From Sinomonas sp. ASV322 (GTDB lineage: Bacteria > Actinomycetota > Actinomycetes > Actinomycetales > Micrococcaceae): a DNA stretch of 64,000 nucleotides. The first letter of the stretch is position 1, and every line of letters starts with the position of its first letter. The DNA is taken from the NCBI RefSeq assembly GCF_030908245.1, contig NZ_JAVFJJ010000004.1, forward strand, positions 310,001 through 374,000, in the 5' to 3' direction. The notes beneath the pieces are model-generated. The model was not told the origin of the DNA. It ran no database searches and worked only from the letters and a program-made list of their open reading frames with translations. Below, in pieces: positions 32,410-41,682 of this stretch. Made by a program: the position numbers and the translations under genes.

Positions 32410-33381
32410 ATGGGCGAGCGGGAAGGCGGCCGAGAAGGACTGTGGGACAGGAAGGCCGTCCGTTTTGCCATCGGCTTTCCCACGCTCCTCGCCGCGGGCT
32501 TCGTGCTCGCGGCGTTCACGTTCCGGGGGCAGGTTCCTGAGCCCGTCGCGTGGTTGTGGGACGCCGACGGTGGCCGGGCCTTTGTGCCGTTCGCGGGCTA
32601 CCTCGCGGGCGGGGGGCTGCTTGTGGTCGTCGTCGGCATCGCCCTGTGCCTCCAGGCGGGGATCCAGTCGCGGCCTGCCGTGTCCCGCAAGATCTTCATG
32701 GCGGGCGGCGTCGGCATGTCGATGTTCCTCGTGACCGTTCTGGCGGCGGGACTCATGGGCCAGGTCGGGGTGAAGGACGCGCACATGACCCATCCGGACC
32801 CGATCGTCCTCGCGTCGGGCAGTGGCGCCACCGTCGCGTTCTCAGTCGTCATGTTCATGGCGTTCAAACCCGACGAGCGATGGAGCCCGAGGGACGAACA
32901 GGCGCTTCTCGATGTGCTGGAACCAGAGCGCGCCCGTGACACCTTCGTGTTCTGGGCGCATGCGCGCTCGTCCGTCTTCGTCATGCTCGCGGTCGTCGGT
33001 TCGCAGCTCTCGCTCCTCGCGCTTCTTCTCTCCGCGTGGCTTTCGCTCGCGATCGCCCTCGTAGGCCTCGTGGCGGCCTCGATGCTCATCCTCCGCGTGA
33101 GCGTCGAGCCGGAGAGGGTCACCCTGGCCTTCATGGGCCTCGTGCGAGTGGCCCGGATCAGGACGCCCGATGTCCTGCGGGCGGGCTACGGCGCCGTTGT
33201 CGCCCGCGCCTATGGCGGGTGGGGCTACCGGCACCGCGGAAAGGTGGTCTCGGCGCTCGTGTCGAGCGGTGAGGCCGTGGATGTGCTGTGCCGTGACGGC
33301 AGCCGCTACGTCTTCTCGGCGAAGGACCCGGCGATCGCGGAGCACGTCGCAGACGTGCTCGGCGGCGCCCCCGCCAAGTAG
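32410..33381 (+). CDS. Membrane protein, DUF1648-like
   Basis: 323 residues with about six hydrophobic segments (near 18-36, 58-77, 94-114, 133-152, 187-205 and 208-228). The opening helix followed by a LP/VPEPVAWLWDADG-type loop resembles DUF1648 membrane proteins. The last 100 residues form a soluble domain (VEPERVTLAFMGLVRVARI then DGSRYVFSAKDP) that resembles a PH-like fold. Function is unknown. It precedes rpiB by 37 bp on the same strand. Confidence 0.7.
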   Translation: MGEREGGREGLWDRKAVRFAIGFPTLLAAGFVLAAFTFRGQVPEPVAWLWDADGGRAFVPFAGYLAGGGLLVVVVGIALCLQAGIQSRPAVSRKIFMAGGVGMSMFLVTVLAAGLMGQVGVKDAHMTHPDPIVLASGSGATVAFSVVMFMAFKPDERWSPRDEQALLDVLEPERARDTFVFWAHARSSVFVMLAVVGSQLSLLALLLSAWLSLAIALVGLVAASMLILRVSVEPERVTLAFMGLVRVARIRTPDVLRAGYGAVVARAYGGWGYRHRGKVVSALVSSGEAVDVLCRDGSRYVFSAKDPAIAEHVADVLGGAPAK

Positions 33382-33418
33382 GCTTGACGCGGCCGTCCCG
33401 CCCATCGAGAGGAACCCC

Positions 33419-33901
33419 GTGACCAAGCCCCGCGTCCACATCGCCACCGATCATGCCGGCATGGAACTGAGCGCCCATCTGGTGAGCCACCTCGGGGCGC
33501 TGGGCTACGACGTGACCGACCATGGCCCCACGGCGTACGATCCGCTCGACGACTACCCCTCGTTCTGCATCCGTGCCGCCCTCGCGGTCGTCGCGGACCA
33601 GGAGGCCGGCGTGGAGGCCCTCGGAATCGTCCTCGGCGGATCCGGCAACGGCGAGCAGATCGCGGCCAACAAGGTCAGGGGCGTTCGTGCGGCGCTCGTC
33701 TGGAACCTCGACACGGCGCGGCTCGCACGGGAGCACAACGATGCCAACGTCGTGGCCGTCGGCGGCCGCCAGCACAGCGTCGACGAGGCCACGAAGCTCA
33801 TTGAGGCGTTCCTCGACGAGCCGTTCAGCCACGATGAGCGCCACGTCCGCCGCATCGGCAAGATCGCGACCTACGAGTCGACCGGCGAAATCGTCGACTA
33901 A
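33419..33901 (+). CDS. rpiB: Ribose-5-phosphate isomerase B
   Basis: 160 residues; GTG 33419 has GAGAGGA upstream. It interconverts ribose 5-phosphate and ribulose 5-phosphate in the pentose phosphate pathway. Motifs: IATDHAGMEL at the start, then LGGSGNGEQIAANKVRGVRA, the anion hole and active site in which actinobacterial enzymes use the Glu (E of GNGEQ) as base in place of the Cys of the E. coli type, and NDANVVAVGGR. The glycosylase gene follows after 21 bp, so the two are probably co-transcribed. Confidence 0.95.
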   Translation: MTKPRVHIATDHAGMELSAHLVSHLGALGYDVTDHGPTAYDPLDDYPSFCIRAALAVVADQEAGVEALGIVLGGSGNGEQIAANKVRGVRAALVWNLDTARLAREHNDANVVAVGGRQHSVDEATKLIEAFLDEPFSHDERHVRRIGKIATYESTGEIVD

Positions 33902-33922
33902 GACCTCGTCGAGGCCTGGCTC

Positions 33923-34927
33923 ATGCCTGAGGGTCACTCCGTCCACCGCCTTGCGCGGCAGTTCGCGGACGTCTTCGCGGGGGAGCAGCTTGCCGTGAGC
34001 AGCCCGCAGGGGCGCTTCGCGGACGGTGCCGCGCTGCTCGACGGGCGCGTTCTCCAGTCCGTACGGGCCCACGGGAAGCAGCTGTTCCTGCGCTTCGAGG
34101 GCGAGCTCTACCTGCACGTGCACCTCGGCCTCTACGGGGCGTGGGACTTCGGCGGCGATAAGACCTTCGCGGGCGCCTCGAGCATCGGTGCCCCGCGGCG
34201 CGTGGGGGAGCGCGAGCTGCCAGGAGCTGTTCCCGCGACGGGTGCTGTTCCCACGACGGGCGGAGCGCGCGACGGCGGAACGGGCGACGTCGGAGCGCGC
34301 GACGGCGGAACGGGCGACGACGGCACGGGCGACGACGGCGCAGCGGCCTATGCGGGGCCGCCGGCTCCCGTCAGGGCCGTCAGGGTTCGCCTCGCCTCCG
34401 ATCACGGGTGGGCGGACCTGCGCGGCGCGAGCGTGTGCGCGGTCGCGACCGAGCCCGAGGTCGACGCCGTGCTAGCCCGCCTCGGCCCGGATCCGCTGGA
34501 CGCTCACGAGGATGCCCGAGCGGCCGGCGAGGAGTTCGCGCGCCGGATCCTGCGCCGTCGTACGCCGGTCGCGCGGCTGCTCATGGATCAGGCCGTCGTC
34601 GCGGGCATCGGCAACGTCTACCGGGCCGAGCTGCTCTTCCGCTCCCGCCTCGACCCGGCGCTCCCCGGCGCCGAAGTGGGGACGGAGCGCGCGTTCGCCC
34701 TGTGGGACGACGCCGTCGCCGCGATGCGGAACGGCGTCCGGGACGGCCGGATTGTCACAACGGACCCCGAGCTCTGGCCGCGTGGGTCCCACGCCCTGCC
34801 TGACCCTGAGCATGCCCACTACGTCTACAAGCGCCACGGGCGCCCCTGTCGGGTGTGCGGCGAGGACGTCCGGCTCGCCGACGAAGCCGGCCGCAAGCTG
34901 TATTGGTGCCCCTCGTGCCAGGCGTGA
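33923..34927 (+). CDS. Fpg/Nei-family DNA glycosylase/AP lyase
   Basis: 334 residues. The N-terminal MPEGHS provides the catalytic Pro2 and Glu3, and Lys52 lies in HGKQLFLRF. The H2TH segment (LLMDQAVVAGIGNVYRAELLF) and a C-terminal zinc finger (CRVCG with CPSC) are intact. This start pattern resembles actinobacterial Nei2-type enzymes that remove oxidised pyrimidines. Residues about 85-150 hold a low-complexity insertion with in-frame repeats (DGGTGD and GARD units) not usual in the family. tRNA-Gly follows. Confidence 0.9.
   Translation: MPEGHSVHRLARQFADVFAGEQLAVSSPQGRFADGAALLDGRVLQSVRAHGKQLFLRFEGELYLHVHLGLYGAWDFGGDKTFAGASSIGAPRRVGERELPGAVPATGAVPTTGGARDGGTGDVGARDGGTGDDGTGDDGAAAYAGPPAPVRAVRVRLASDHGWADLRGASVCAVATEPEVDAVLARLGPDPLDAHEDARAAGEEFARRILRRRTPVARLLMDQAVVAGIGNVYRAELLFRSRLDPALPGAEVGTERAFALWDDAVAAMRNGVRDGRIVTTDPELWPRGSHALPDPEHAHYVYKRHGRPCRVCGEDVRLADEAGRKLYWCPSCQA
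34261..34319 (+). repeat. In-frame 30-bp minisatellite within the glycosylase gene
   Basis: A 29-bp segment beginning CGGAGCGCGCGACGG occurs exactly at 34261-34289 and 34291-34319; shorter partial copies follow to about 34340. Period 30 bp equals ten codons, so copy-number change keeps the frame. Confidence 0.85.
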
Positions 34928-34929
34928 AT

Positions 34930-34958
34930 TTGACACAGATCCGCCTGTTCGATTTAGT
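34930..34958 (+). promoter_or_regulatory. Promoter of tRNA-Gly
   Basis: TTGACA at 34930-34935 and TTTAGT at 34953-34958, separated by 17 bp; the mature tRNA starts 12 bp later. Confidence 0.65.
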
Positions 34959-34969
34959 GGGATAGCCGT

Positions 34970-35043
34970 GCGGCCGTAGCTCAATGGTAGAGCGCTAGTC
35001 TTCCAAACTCGATACGCGGGTTCGATTCCCGTCGGCCGCTCCA
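34970..35043 (+). tRNA. tRNA-Gly (TCC)
   Basis: The acceptor stem GCGGCCG pairs with CGGCCGC, then discriminator T and an encoded CCA (35041-35043). D arm GCTC-AATGGTA-GAGC. Anticodon loop CTTCCAA gives TCC. T arm GCGGG-TTCGATT-CCCGT. Of the four tRNAs in the window, only this one has CCA in the gene. Confidence 0.95.
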
Positions 35044-35059
35044 TCGCCTTGTGGCGCAC

Positions 35060-35091
35060 AGTGGGCCCCTCCCCTCGCGGAGGGGCCCACT
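35060..35091 (+). terminator. Hairpin after tRNA-Gly
   Basis: AGTGGGCCCCTCC (35060-35072) pairs perfectly with GGAGGGGCCCACT (35079-35091) around a 6-nt loop. No T-run. Confidence 0.65.
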
Positions 35092-35152
35092 GCCGTCTGC
35101 GCGATGTGCACCGCCGCAGTACTGCCCTGTATTGTGGTCTGTGCACCAGAGA

Positions 35153-35228
<76 letters not shown>

Positions 35229-35294
35229 AGTTCCGCGGTCGGCAAGCCAGCCAACGCGGCAACCCTCAACCAGACCATCCAGGAGTGCCACGCT

Positions 35295-36665
35295 GTGAAG
35301 AGCGCCGCCGAGAATCTCACCCCCACCCGCGTCAAGCTCAACGTCGAGGTTCCGTTCGACGAGCTCAAGCCCGCCATCGACGCGGCGTACAAGCAGGTTG
35401 CCGAGCAGATCCAGGTGCCCGGCTTCCGCAAGGGCAAGGTTCCGTCCCGCGTCATCGACCAGCGCGTCGGCCGTGGCTACGTCCTCGAGACCGCCATCAA
35501 CGACGGCCTCAACGGCTGGTACCAGGAGGCAGTTTCCGAGACTGGCATCCGCCCGCTGTCGCGCCCCGAGGTCGAGATCACCGAGGTTCCCGACCCGTCC
35601 GCGACCGAGGGCCAGCTCACGTTCAGCGTCGAGGTCGACGTCCGTCCTGAGATCGAGCTCCCCGAGTACGAGGGCATCAAGGTCGACGTCGAGGCCGCCG
35701 AGGCGTCCGACGACGACGTCGAGAAGGCGCTCAACGACCTCCGCTCGCGCTTCGGCACGCTCAAGCCGGTCGAGCGTCCCGCGCAGGCCGATGACTTCCT
35801 CACGATCGACCTCACGGCGAAGGTCGACGGCGAGGAGGTCGACTCGGCGTCGGCACTCTCCTACCAGGTGGGCTCGGGCACGATGCTCGAGGGCCTCGAC
35901 GAGGCCGTGACCGGCCTGAGCGCGGACGAGGAGGCGATCTTCGAGACGAAGCTCGCCGGTGGCGAGCACGCGGGCGAGAACGCCCAGGTGACGGTCAAGG
36001 TCACGGCAGTCAAGGAGCGCGAGCTTCCCGAGGCCGACGACGACTTCGCGCAGCTCGCGTCGGAGTTCGACACGATCACCGAGCTCCGCGAGGACCTCGC
36101 GAAGCAGGCCGCTGACTCCAAGGTCGCCCAGCAGGGGATCGAGGCCCGCGACAAGGTGCTCGACAAGCTCGTCGAACTCGTCGAGGTCCCCGTTCCGGAC
36201 TCCGTCATCTCGGAGCAGGTTGACGCTCACTTCAACCCCGAGGCCGGCGGCCACGCGGCAGCGGAGGACCACGACACTGACGAGCACCGGGCCGAGGTCA
36301 AGGCCAACACCGAGCGTGCCTTCAAGAACGAGGTCATCCTCGACGCGATCGCCGACAAGGAGGAGATCGGCGTCTCGCAGAGCGAGCTCATCGAGTACCT
36401 CATCTCGACCGCGTCGCAGTACGGCATGGATCCGAACCAGTTCGCGCAGATCATGGACCAGTCGGGCCAGGTCCCGATGATGGTCGGCGAGGTGCGCCGC
36501 CGGAAGGCGCTCGCCGTCGTCCTCGGCAAGGCCGAGGTGACCGACTCCGAGGGCAAGGCCGTCGACCTCACCGAGTTCGTGCGTCCGGCCGTCGAGGAGG
36601 AGTCGGGCGAGGAGGTCGCCGCCGAGGTCATCCCGAGCGACGATCCGGCCGCAGCCACGTTCTAA
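35295..36665 (+). CDS. tig: Trigger factor
   Basis: 456 residues. It is the ribosome-associated chaperone and peptidyl-prolyl isomerase that meets nascent chains. GTG 35295 follows AGGAG. The N-terminal ribosome-binding domain contains [15 protein letters not shown] (the usual GFRxGKxP signature), the FKBP domain begins near 150, and the helical C-terminal substrate-binding domain ends in a long acidic tail ([13 protein letters not shown]). It lies just before clpP1-clpP2-clpX, the usual order. Confidence 0.95.
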   Translation: MKSAAENLTPTRVKLNVEVPFDELKPAIDAAYKQVAEQIQVPGFRKGKVPSRVIDQRVGRGYVLETAINDGLNGWYQEAVSETGIRPLSRPEVEITEVPDPSATEGQLTFSVEVDVRPEIELPEYEGIKVDVEAAEASDDDVEKALNDLRSRFGTLKPVERPAQADDFLTIDLTAKVDGEEVDSASALSYQVGSGTMLEGLDEAVTGLSADEEAIFETKLAGGEHAGENAQVTVKVTAVKERELPEADDDFAQLASEFDTITELREDLAKQAADSKVAQQGIEARDKVLDKLVELVEVPVPDSVISEQVDAHFNPEAGGHAAAEDHDTDEHRAEVKANTERAFKNEVILDAIADKEEIGVSQSELIEYLISTASQYGMDPNQFAQIMDQSGQVPMMVGEVRRRKALAVVLGKAEVTDSEGKAVDLTEFVRPAVEEESGEEVAAEVIPSDDPAAATF

Positions 36666-36688
36666 AGAAGCCTGATCGCTTCTGCAAG

Positions 36689-36732
36689 GAGGCCGCCGAC
36701 CACGCCGAGAGGCGCGGACGGCGGCCTCTTTT
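36689..36732 (+). terminator. Terminator of tig
   Basis: GAGGCCGCCG (36689-36698) pairs with CGGCGGCCTC (36719-36728), followed by TTTT. The loop contains a smaller CGCC/GGCG hairpin. Confidence 0.75.
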
Positions 36733-36798
36733 CGTGTCCGCTCGCGGTGGGCGGCCCCGGACGAAGGCCGCTGCATGAGGCGCCCCCAAGCCCGCATG

Positions 36799-36812
36799 CG
36801 CCTAAAGCGAAC
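36799..36812 (+). promoter_or_regulatory. Candidate ClgR box ahead of clpP1
   Basis: CGCCTAAAGCGAAC has the CGC-N5-GCG dyad of ClgR sites, the activator of clp genes in actinobacteria. It lies about 105 bp before clpP1 and about 40 bp before a TACTGT -10-like hexamer (36851-36856), a position suited to an activator. Confidence 0.5.
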
Positions 36813-36904
36813 AGTGGCGGCGCGCGGAACAAAGACCGGGCGAAACGGGCTACTGTCCCTGTAGCAGCAACCAGTCTTTGCAGCAGATCGAGAGGTATCG
36901 CACC

Positions 36905-37531
36905 ATGCAGCAGGAGAGCACGCCGCGTCTGGCCGACCAGCCCACAGGCAACGGCCAGGACTTCATCTATCAGCGCCTCCTCAAGGAGCGCATCATCTGG
37001 CTCGGATCCGAGGTCCGGGACGACAACGCGAATACGATCTGCTCGCAGCTCCTCCTGCTCTCGGCCGAGGATCCCGAGAAGGACATCTACCTGTACATTA
37101 ATTCGCCGGGCGGCTCCGTCACGGCAGGCATGGCGATCTACGACACGATGCAGTACATCCCCAACGACGTCGTGACCGTCGCGACCGGCCTTGCCGCCTC
37201 GATGGGCCAGTTCCTCCTCTCGTCCGGGACCAAGGGCAAGCGCTACGCGACCCCGCACGCGCGCATCCTCATGCATCAGCCTTCGGGCGGCATCGGCGGC
37301 ACGGCCTCGGACATCAAGATCCAGGCCGAGCTCATCCTGCACATGAAGCAGGTCATGGCCGAGCTCACGGCCGAGCAGACCGGCCAGACGATCGATACGA
37401 TCCTCAAGGACAACGACCGCGACAAGTGGTTCACCGCCGAGGAAGCGCTCGCGTACGGCTTCTTCGACAAGATCGCCGAGCGCGCGGGCCACGTGGCCGG
37501 CGGCGGCGGAACCGAAAGCAACCACCAGTAG
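36905..37531 (+). CDS. clpP1: ATP-dependent Clp protease proteolytic subunit 1
   Basis: 208 residues; ATG 36905 has GAGAGGT upstream. Serine protease subunit of the cytoplasmic ClpP1P2 complex. Catalytic residues: Ser99 in GLAASMGQ, His124 in ILMHQPSGG and an Asp near 173. YINSPGGSV forms the substrate-binding strand. It pairs with the following clpP2; actinobacteria need both to make an active mixed ring. A candidate ClgR box lies upstream. Confidence 0.96.
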   Translation: MQQESTPRLADQPTGNGQDFIYQRLLKERIIWLGSEVRDDNANTICSQLLLLSAEDPEKDIYLYINSPGGSVTAGMAIYDTMQYIPNDVVTVATGLAASMGQFLLSSGTKGKRYATPHARILMHQPSGGIGGTASDIKIQAELILHMKQVMAELTAEQTGQTIDTILKDNDRDKWFTAEEALAYGFFDKIAERAGHVAGGGGTESNHQ

Positions 37532-37557
37532 GCGTCCAGGGCGACAAAGGAGCACAC

Positions 37558-38217
37558 ATGAACTACAACATGGGCGTCAATCCGGGCAGCCTGCCCACGA
37601 GCCGCTACATTCTGCCCCAGTTCGAGGAGCGGACCCCGTACGGCTTCAAGCGCCAGGACCCGTACACGAAGCTCTTCGAGGACCGCATCATCTTCATGGG
37701 CGTCCAGGTCGACGATGCGTCGGCTGACGACATCATGGCCCAGCTTCTGGTCCTCGAGGCGAACGACCCGGACCGCGACATCACGATGTACATCAACTCG
37801 CCGGGCGGCTCGTTCACGGCCATGACCGCCATCTACGACACGATGCAGTTCATCCGGCCCGAGATCCAGACGGTGTGCCTCGGCATGGCGGCATCGGCCG
37901 CCGCGGTCATCCTCGCGGCTGGGACGCCGGGGAAGCGGCTCGCGCTGCCGAACTCGACCGTCATGATCCACCAGCCGTCGCTCTCGGGCGGCCAGGGTGG
38001 CCAGGCGACCGATCTCGAGATCCAGGCCCGCGAGGTCCTGCGCATGCGCGAGTGGCTCGAGCACACGTGGGCCAAGCACACGAACAAGACGCCTGAGGAG
38101 ATCAGCCGCGACATCGAGCGCGACCTCTTCTTGACGGCCCCGGAGGCGCAGGTCTACGGGCTCGTCGATGAGGTTCTCGAGTCACGCAAGATCCGTCAGA
38201 GCGCTATCGCGCGCTGA
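37558..38217 (+). CDS. clpP2: ATP-dependent Clp protease proteolytic subunit 2
   Basis: 219 residues; the ATG follows AAAGGA, 26 bp after clpP1. Catalytic Ser113 in GMAASAA, His138 in VMIHQPSL. The N-terminal 20 residues are an extension compared with ClpP1 and may be a propeptide, as in other actinobacterial ClpP2. [13 protein letters not shown] marks the substrate-binding strand. The two subunits are about half identical by eye and form the mixed protease ring with ClpX or ClpC. Confidence 0.96.
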   Translation: MNYNMGVNPGSLPTSRYILPQFEERTPYGFKRQDPYTKLFEDRIIFMGVQVDDASADDIMAQLLVLEANDPDRDITMYINSPGGSFTAMTAIYDTMQFIRPEIQTVCLGMAASAAAVILAAGTPGKRLALPNSTVMIHQPSLSGGQGGQATDLEIQAREVLRMREWLEHTWAKHTNKTPEEISRDIERDLFLTAPEAQVYGLVDEVLESRKIRQSAIAR

Positions 38218-38362
38218 CCGCCCCGGAGGCGCACGTCGCCGAACCGCCGGTGCCGCCGAGAAATGTTCGGCGGCACCGGCGTTTGGCTTCGGTACGCTGT
38301 CGGTCCCGTGTCCTACAGTGGAGTGGTCACGGCTTCTGCCCCTACACGAAGGGATTCGACGA

Positions 38363-39652
38363 ATGGCTCGGATTGGTGAGAGCGCGGATCTGCTGAAGTG
38401 CTCGTTCTGCGGGAAGAGCCAGAAGCAGGTTCGGAAGCTCATCGCGGGCCCTGGGGTCTACATCTGCGACGAGTGCATCGAGCTCTGCAACGAGATCATC
38501 GAGGAAGAGCTCGCCGAGGTTTCGGACCTGGGAAGCTTCGAGCTCCCGAAGCCCCGCGAGATCTTCGATTTCCTCCAGGAGTACGTCGTCGGGCAGGAGC
38601 CCGCGAAGCGTGCTCTCGCCGTCGCGGTCTACAACCACTACAAGCGCATCCAGGCGGGGCACGGCTCCAAGTCCGGCTCGCTTGCGGAAGGCCACGGGCA
38701 CGACGACGTCGAGATCGCCAAGTCGAACATCCTCCTGATCGGCCCCACCGGGTGCGGCAAGACGTACCTGGCCCAGACTCTCGCGCGGCGGCTCAACGTC
38801 CCGTTCGCGGTCGCCGACGCAACGGCCCTCACCGAAGCGGGCTACGTCGGCGAAGACGTCGAGAACATCCTGCTCAAGCTCATCCAGGCCGCCGACTACG
38901 ACGTCAAGAAGGCCGAGCAGGGCATCATCTACATCGACGAGATCGACAAGATCTCGCGCAAGAGCGAGAACCCGTCGATCACACGGGACGTCTCGGGCGA
39001 GGGCGTCCAGCAGGCGCTCCTCAAGATCCTCGAGGGGACGGTGGCGTCGGTGCCGCCGCAGGGCGGGCGCAAGCACCCGCACCAGGAATTCATCCAGATC
39101 GACACGACGAACGTGCTCTTCATCGTCGCGGGGGCGTTCGCGGGCCTCGAGGAGATCATCGGGCAGCGGGCGGGCAAGAAGGGCATCGGCTTCGGCGTTC
39201 CGCTCAGCTCGATCACGAAGCACGAGAGCACGTATGCGGACGTCATGCCCGAGGACCTGCTCAAGTTCGGCCTCATCCCCGAATTCATCGGCCGCCTCCC
39301 GGTCATCACGACCGTCGAGAACCTCGATCGGCCGGCTCTCATGCAGATTCTGACCGAGCCGAAGAACGCCCTCGTCAAGCAGTACCAGAAGATGTTCCAG
39401 CTGGACGCGGTCGAGCTGCATTTCGAGGACGACGCCCTCGAGGCGATCGCGGACCTCGCGCTTGAACGCGGGACGGGCGCCCGCGGCCTGCGGGCCATCA
39501 TGGAGGAAGTCCTCCTCCCCGTCATGTTCGACCTCCCGAGCCGGGACGACGTGGCCGGCGTCGTGGTGACGCGCGACGTCGTCGTTCGCCACGAGCAGCC
39601 GACGCTCATTCCGCACAGCGTCGTCGCGAAGCGCCGCACGAAGTCCGCGTAG
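38363..39652 (+). CDS. clpX: ATP-dependent Clp protease ATP-binding subunit ClpX
   Basis: 429 residues. The N-terminal zinc-binding domain has Cys13, Cys16, Cys35 and Cys38. The AAA+ core has Walker A GPTGCGKT (127-134), GYVGEDVE pore loop, Walker [10 protein letters not shown] and sensor-type GRLPV, then the IGF-loop region ([12 protein letters not shown]) that docks onto ClpP. It unfolds substrates for ClpP1P2. It lies 145 bp after clpP2 with its own likely promoter, then a strong terminator. Confidence 0.97.
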   Translation: MARIGESADLLKCSFCGKSQKQVRKLIAGPGVYICDECIELCNEIIEEELAEVSDLGSFELPKPREIFDFLQEYVVGQEPAKRALAVAVYNHYKRIQAGHGSKSGSLAEGHGHDDVEIAKSNILLIGPTGCGKTYLAQTLARRLNVPFAVADATALTEAGYVGEDVENILLKLIQAADYDVKKAEQGIIYIDEIDKISRKSENPSITRDVSGEGVQQALLKILEGTVASVPPQGGRKHPHQEFIQIDTTNVLFIVAGAFAGLEEIIGQRAGKKGIGFGVPLSSITKHESTYADVMPEDLLKFGLIPEFIGRLPVITTVENLDRPALMQILTEPKNALVKQYQKMFQLDAVELHFEDDALEAIADLALERGTGARGLRAIMEEVLLPVMFDLPSRDDVAGVVVTRDVVVRHEQPTLIPHSVVAKRRTKSA

Positions 39653-39670
39653 GGGAACGCCGCACGCAGC

Positions 39671-39703
39671 GCAAAGGGCCCGGCATTTCGCCGGGCCCTT
39701 TGC
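39671..39703. terminator. Terminator between clpX and the MFS gene
   Basis: GCAAAGGGCCCGGC (39671-39684) pairs perfectly with GCCGGGCCCTTTGC (39690-39703) around a 5-nt loop; GCTTTGT follows. It lies between convergent genes and probably serves both. Confidence 0.8.
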
Positions 39704-39746
39704 GCTTTGTGCTACGCGGTCGACGCCGCGGCCTGCCGGCCGGTGG

Positions 39747-41102
39747 TCAGTCGGCGTCGGCCTTGACGAGCTCGCGGGCGGGGATCGGCTCGATCTTGCC
39801 CATGAGCAGGAGGTAGGAGGCGAGGCCTCCGATGAGCGCGACGCCGCCGATGATGAAGGCGTAGAAGAAGTGGCCCGTGACGTCGACGATGAAGCCCGTG
39901 ACGATCGGGGCGACGACGCCAGCGAGGAGGTTGACGCAGTTCACGATCGCGGCCAGCGAGCCTGCGCTGCCCTCGGGTGCGATGAGCGCCGGGAGCGAGT
40001 TGCTCGTGACGTAGACGAGCGCGATGCCCGCGCTGCCGATCGCGATCCAGATGATGGCGACGACCGGGCTGTTGCTGAACGCCGCGCCGACGGTGAAGAG
40101 CGCCACGATCATGCCGGCCACGAGGATGCCCTTGCGGACCTTGTCGGGGTTCGCGCCCCGGCCGATGACGCGGTCGACCCACCAGCCGCCGATCGTGAGC
40201 TCGGAGACGAACATCGCGAGGGCGGGAACCGCAGCGTAGATGCCGCTCTGGAGGATGCTCTGGTTCATGCTCGTCTGCATGTAGCCGGGAAGCCAGGTGA
40301 GGAGCATCCAGAGGGTGTAGCCGGCACCGGCCAGACCGAGTGCGAGGCCCCAGACCTTGCGCTGCCGGAGGAGGTAGGCGACCGTGGACCATTCGCTTGA
40401 TGGGCGAAGGTCTTCGCTCGACGCGCCGCCATCGACGATGTAGCTGTATTCCTCGTGCGTCATCCGGCCCTTGGCGAGGCGGGCCTTCGGGCCCGTGTAG
40501 CGCCACAGGAACGCGAGCAGGAAGATCACGGAGAGGGCGGCCTGGACCCAGAACGCCTCGCGCCAGCCCCACGTGGCGACCGTGAAGGCGATGAGCGGGA
40601 GACCGAGGACGTTGGCGAGGCGCGTGCCGCTGTCGAAGATGGCGGTGCACAGGCCGCGCTCGTGCCGCGGGAACCACAGGCCGGTCGCCTTCATGGCGCC
40701 GGGGAACGCGGGAGCTTCGGCGACGCCGAGGAGCACGCGGGCGACGACGATGATCCACGCGCCGGAGGCAACCGCCGTCAGGACCGAGGCCACGGTCCAG
40801 AGGACGGCGCTCGCGCCCCAGATCTTCTTCACGCCGAAGCGGTCGAGCAGCATGCCCGAGGGGATCTGCATGATCGCGTACGACCAGAGGAATGCGGACG
40901 ACAGGATGCCGAATTCCGTCGCGGTGAGGCCGAAGTCGTGCGTCAGGGGCTTCTGCGTGACGGAGATGGAAAGGCGATCGACGTAGTTGATGAGAATTCC
41001 AAAGCCCATGAGGAGGGCAATGCTCCAGCGAGCCTTTCCGCGCGGACGGACGGCGGGGGCACTGTGACCCTCGGTCGCATTCTTGGAAACTTGGGACAAC
41101 AC
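39747..41102 (-). CDS. MFS transporter, anion:cation symporter (ACS) type
   Basis: 451 residues, 12 predicted membrane segments. It fits the ACS group (sugar acid, glucarate/galactonate-type): GFGILINYVDRLS in helix 1, then MQIPSGMLLDRFGVKK (the signature loop 2-3) and RVLLGVAEAPAFPGAMK (helix 4). The central loop runs KARLAKGRMTHEEYSYIV. GTG 41102 has AGGAG upstream; a TTG 3 bp later is the alternative. The substrate is probably a carboxylated sugar or aromatic acid. No matching catabolic gene is adjacent. Confidence 0.85.
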   Translation of the reverse strand: MLSQVSKNATEGHSAPAVRPRGKARWSIALLMGFGILINYVDRLSISVTQKPLTHDFGLTATEFGILSSAFLWSYAIMQIPSGMLLDRFGVKKIWGASAVLWTVASVLTAVASGAWIIVVARVLLGVAEAPAFPGAMKATGLWFPRHERGLCTAIFDSGTRLANVLGLPLIAFTVATWGWREAFWVQAALSVIFLLAFLWRYTGPKARLAKGRMTHEEYSYIVDGGASSEDLRPSSEWSTVAYLLRQRKVWGLALGLAGAGYTLWMLLTWLPGYMQTSMNQSILQSGIYAAVPALAMFVSELTIGGWWVDRVIGRGANPDKVRKGILVAGMIVALFTVGAAFSNSPVVAIIWIAIGSAGIALVYVTSNSLPALIAPEGSAGSLAAIVNCVNLLAGVVAPIVTGFIVDVTGHFFYAFIIGGVALIGGLASYLLLMGKIEPIPARELVKADAD

Positions 41103-41682
41103 AATGCTCCTAGATCGGTGACGGCGAAAACCGCAGCAGGTGGGAAGGACGTCGGCCGGATTCAGCCGATTGCAGCGCATGCCGCCGCGGGCAGCCACGA
41201 TCGTGGAGCCCGACGGCGGGGGTTGCACGGCATGCTGCGAGGGAACGCCCGTTGCCCAAAGCTTGTGGCGAGAACCCAGACCGGCGGCCGCAGACGGCCG
41301 TTCGAAGATGGGCCCTGCGGGCGATCCGGACCCCGGGAACACGGCCACGCTGCCGTCGCTTCCCGGTGCGCGCCGAACTCGCCTTCGGCGCGCTGAAGAG
41401 TGAGGGGGACATGAACTGCCAATCTCGTTGGTGCGAGCAGCTCGGGTGAGCTGCCTCACGTAATCGGTAGTTCTACGGTAGGGGAACTTCGACAATTCCA
41501 CAACAAGGAATCTTATTTTCACATGGTGGGAGTGTTGGTATTCCAAAGGCAATTGGAATACCAAAAGTGTCCGAATTTGGGATCCCAGTTTCCGCCCAAA
41601 TGGGATCCCAATTTGCGCCCCTATTCGGTGCGGTCGATACGATGGCGTGTGACGACACCGGCCCCCTGATGAGGAGACGATC
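41103..41682. other. Intergenic region, AT-richer than its neighbours
   Basis: 580 bp between divergent MFS and Rv2466c-like genes. The left part (41103-41460) is GC-rich with no frame that looks coding. The right part (41460-41640) is clearly AT-richer and holds the palindrome array described separately, an ATTCC-N6-GGAAT dyad near 41496, and a promoter-like TTGCGC (41613-41618) with TACGAT (41637-41642) at 18-bp spacing ahead of the ATG at 41683. Confidence 0.6.
41535..41611. promoter_or_regulatory. Array of four TTGGNATNCCAA palindromes
   Basis: TTGGTATTCCAA (41535-41546), TTGGAATACCAA (41553-41564), TTGGGATCCCAG (41577-41588) and ATGGGATCCCAA (41600-41611). The first two form an exact inverted pair with a 6-bp spacer; all four fit one consensus, with single mismatches at the outer ends of the last pair. 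The last copy abuts the likely -35 box of the Rv2466c-like gene. This looks like a multi-site operator for a dimeric regulator, possibly GntR-like. No regulator gene is adjacent. Confidence 0.7.
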
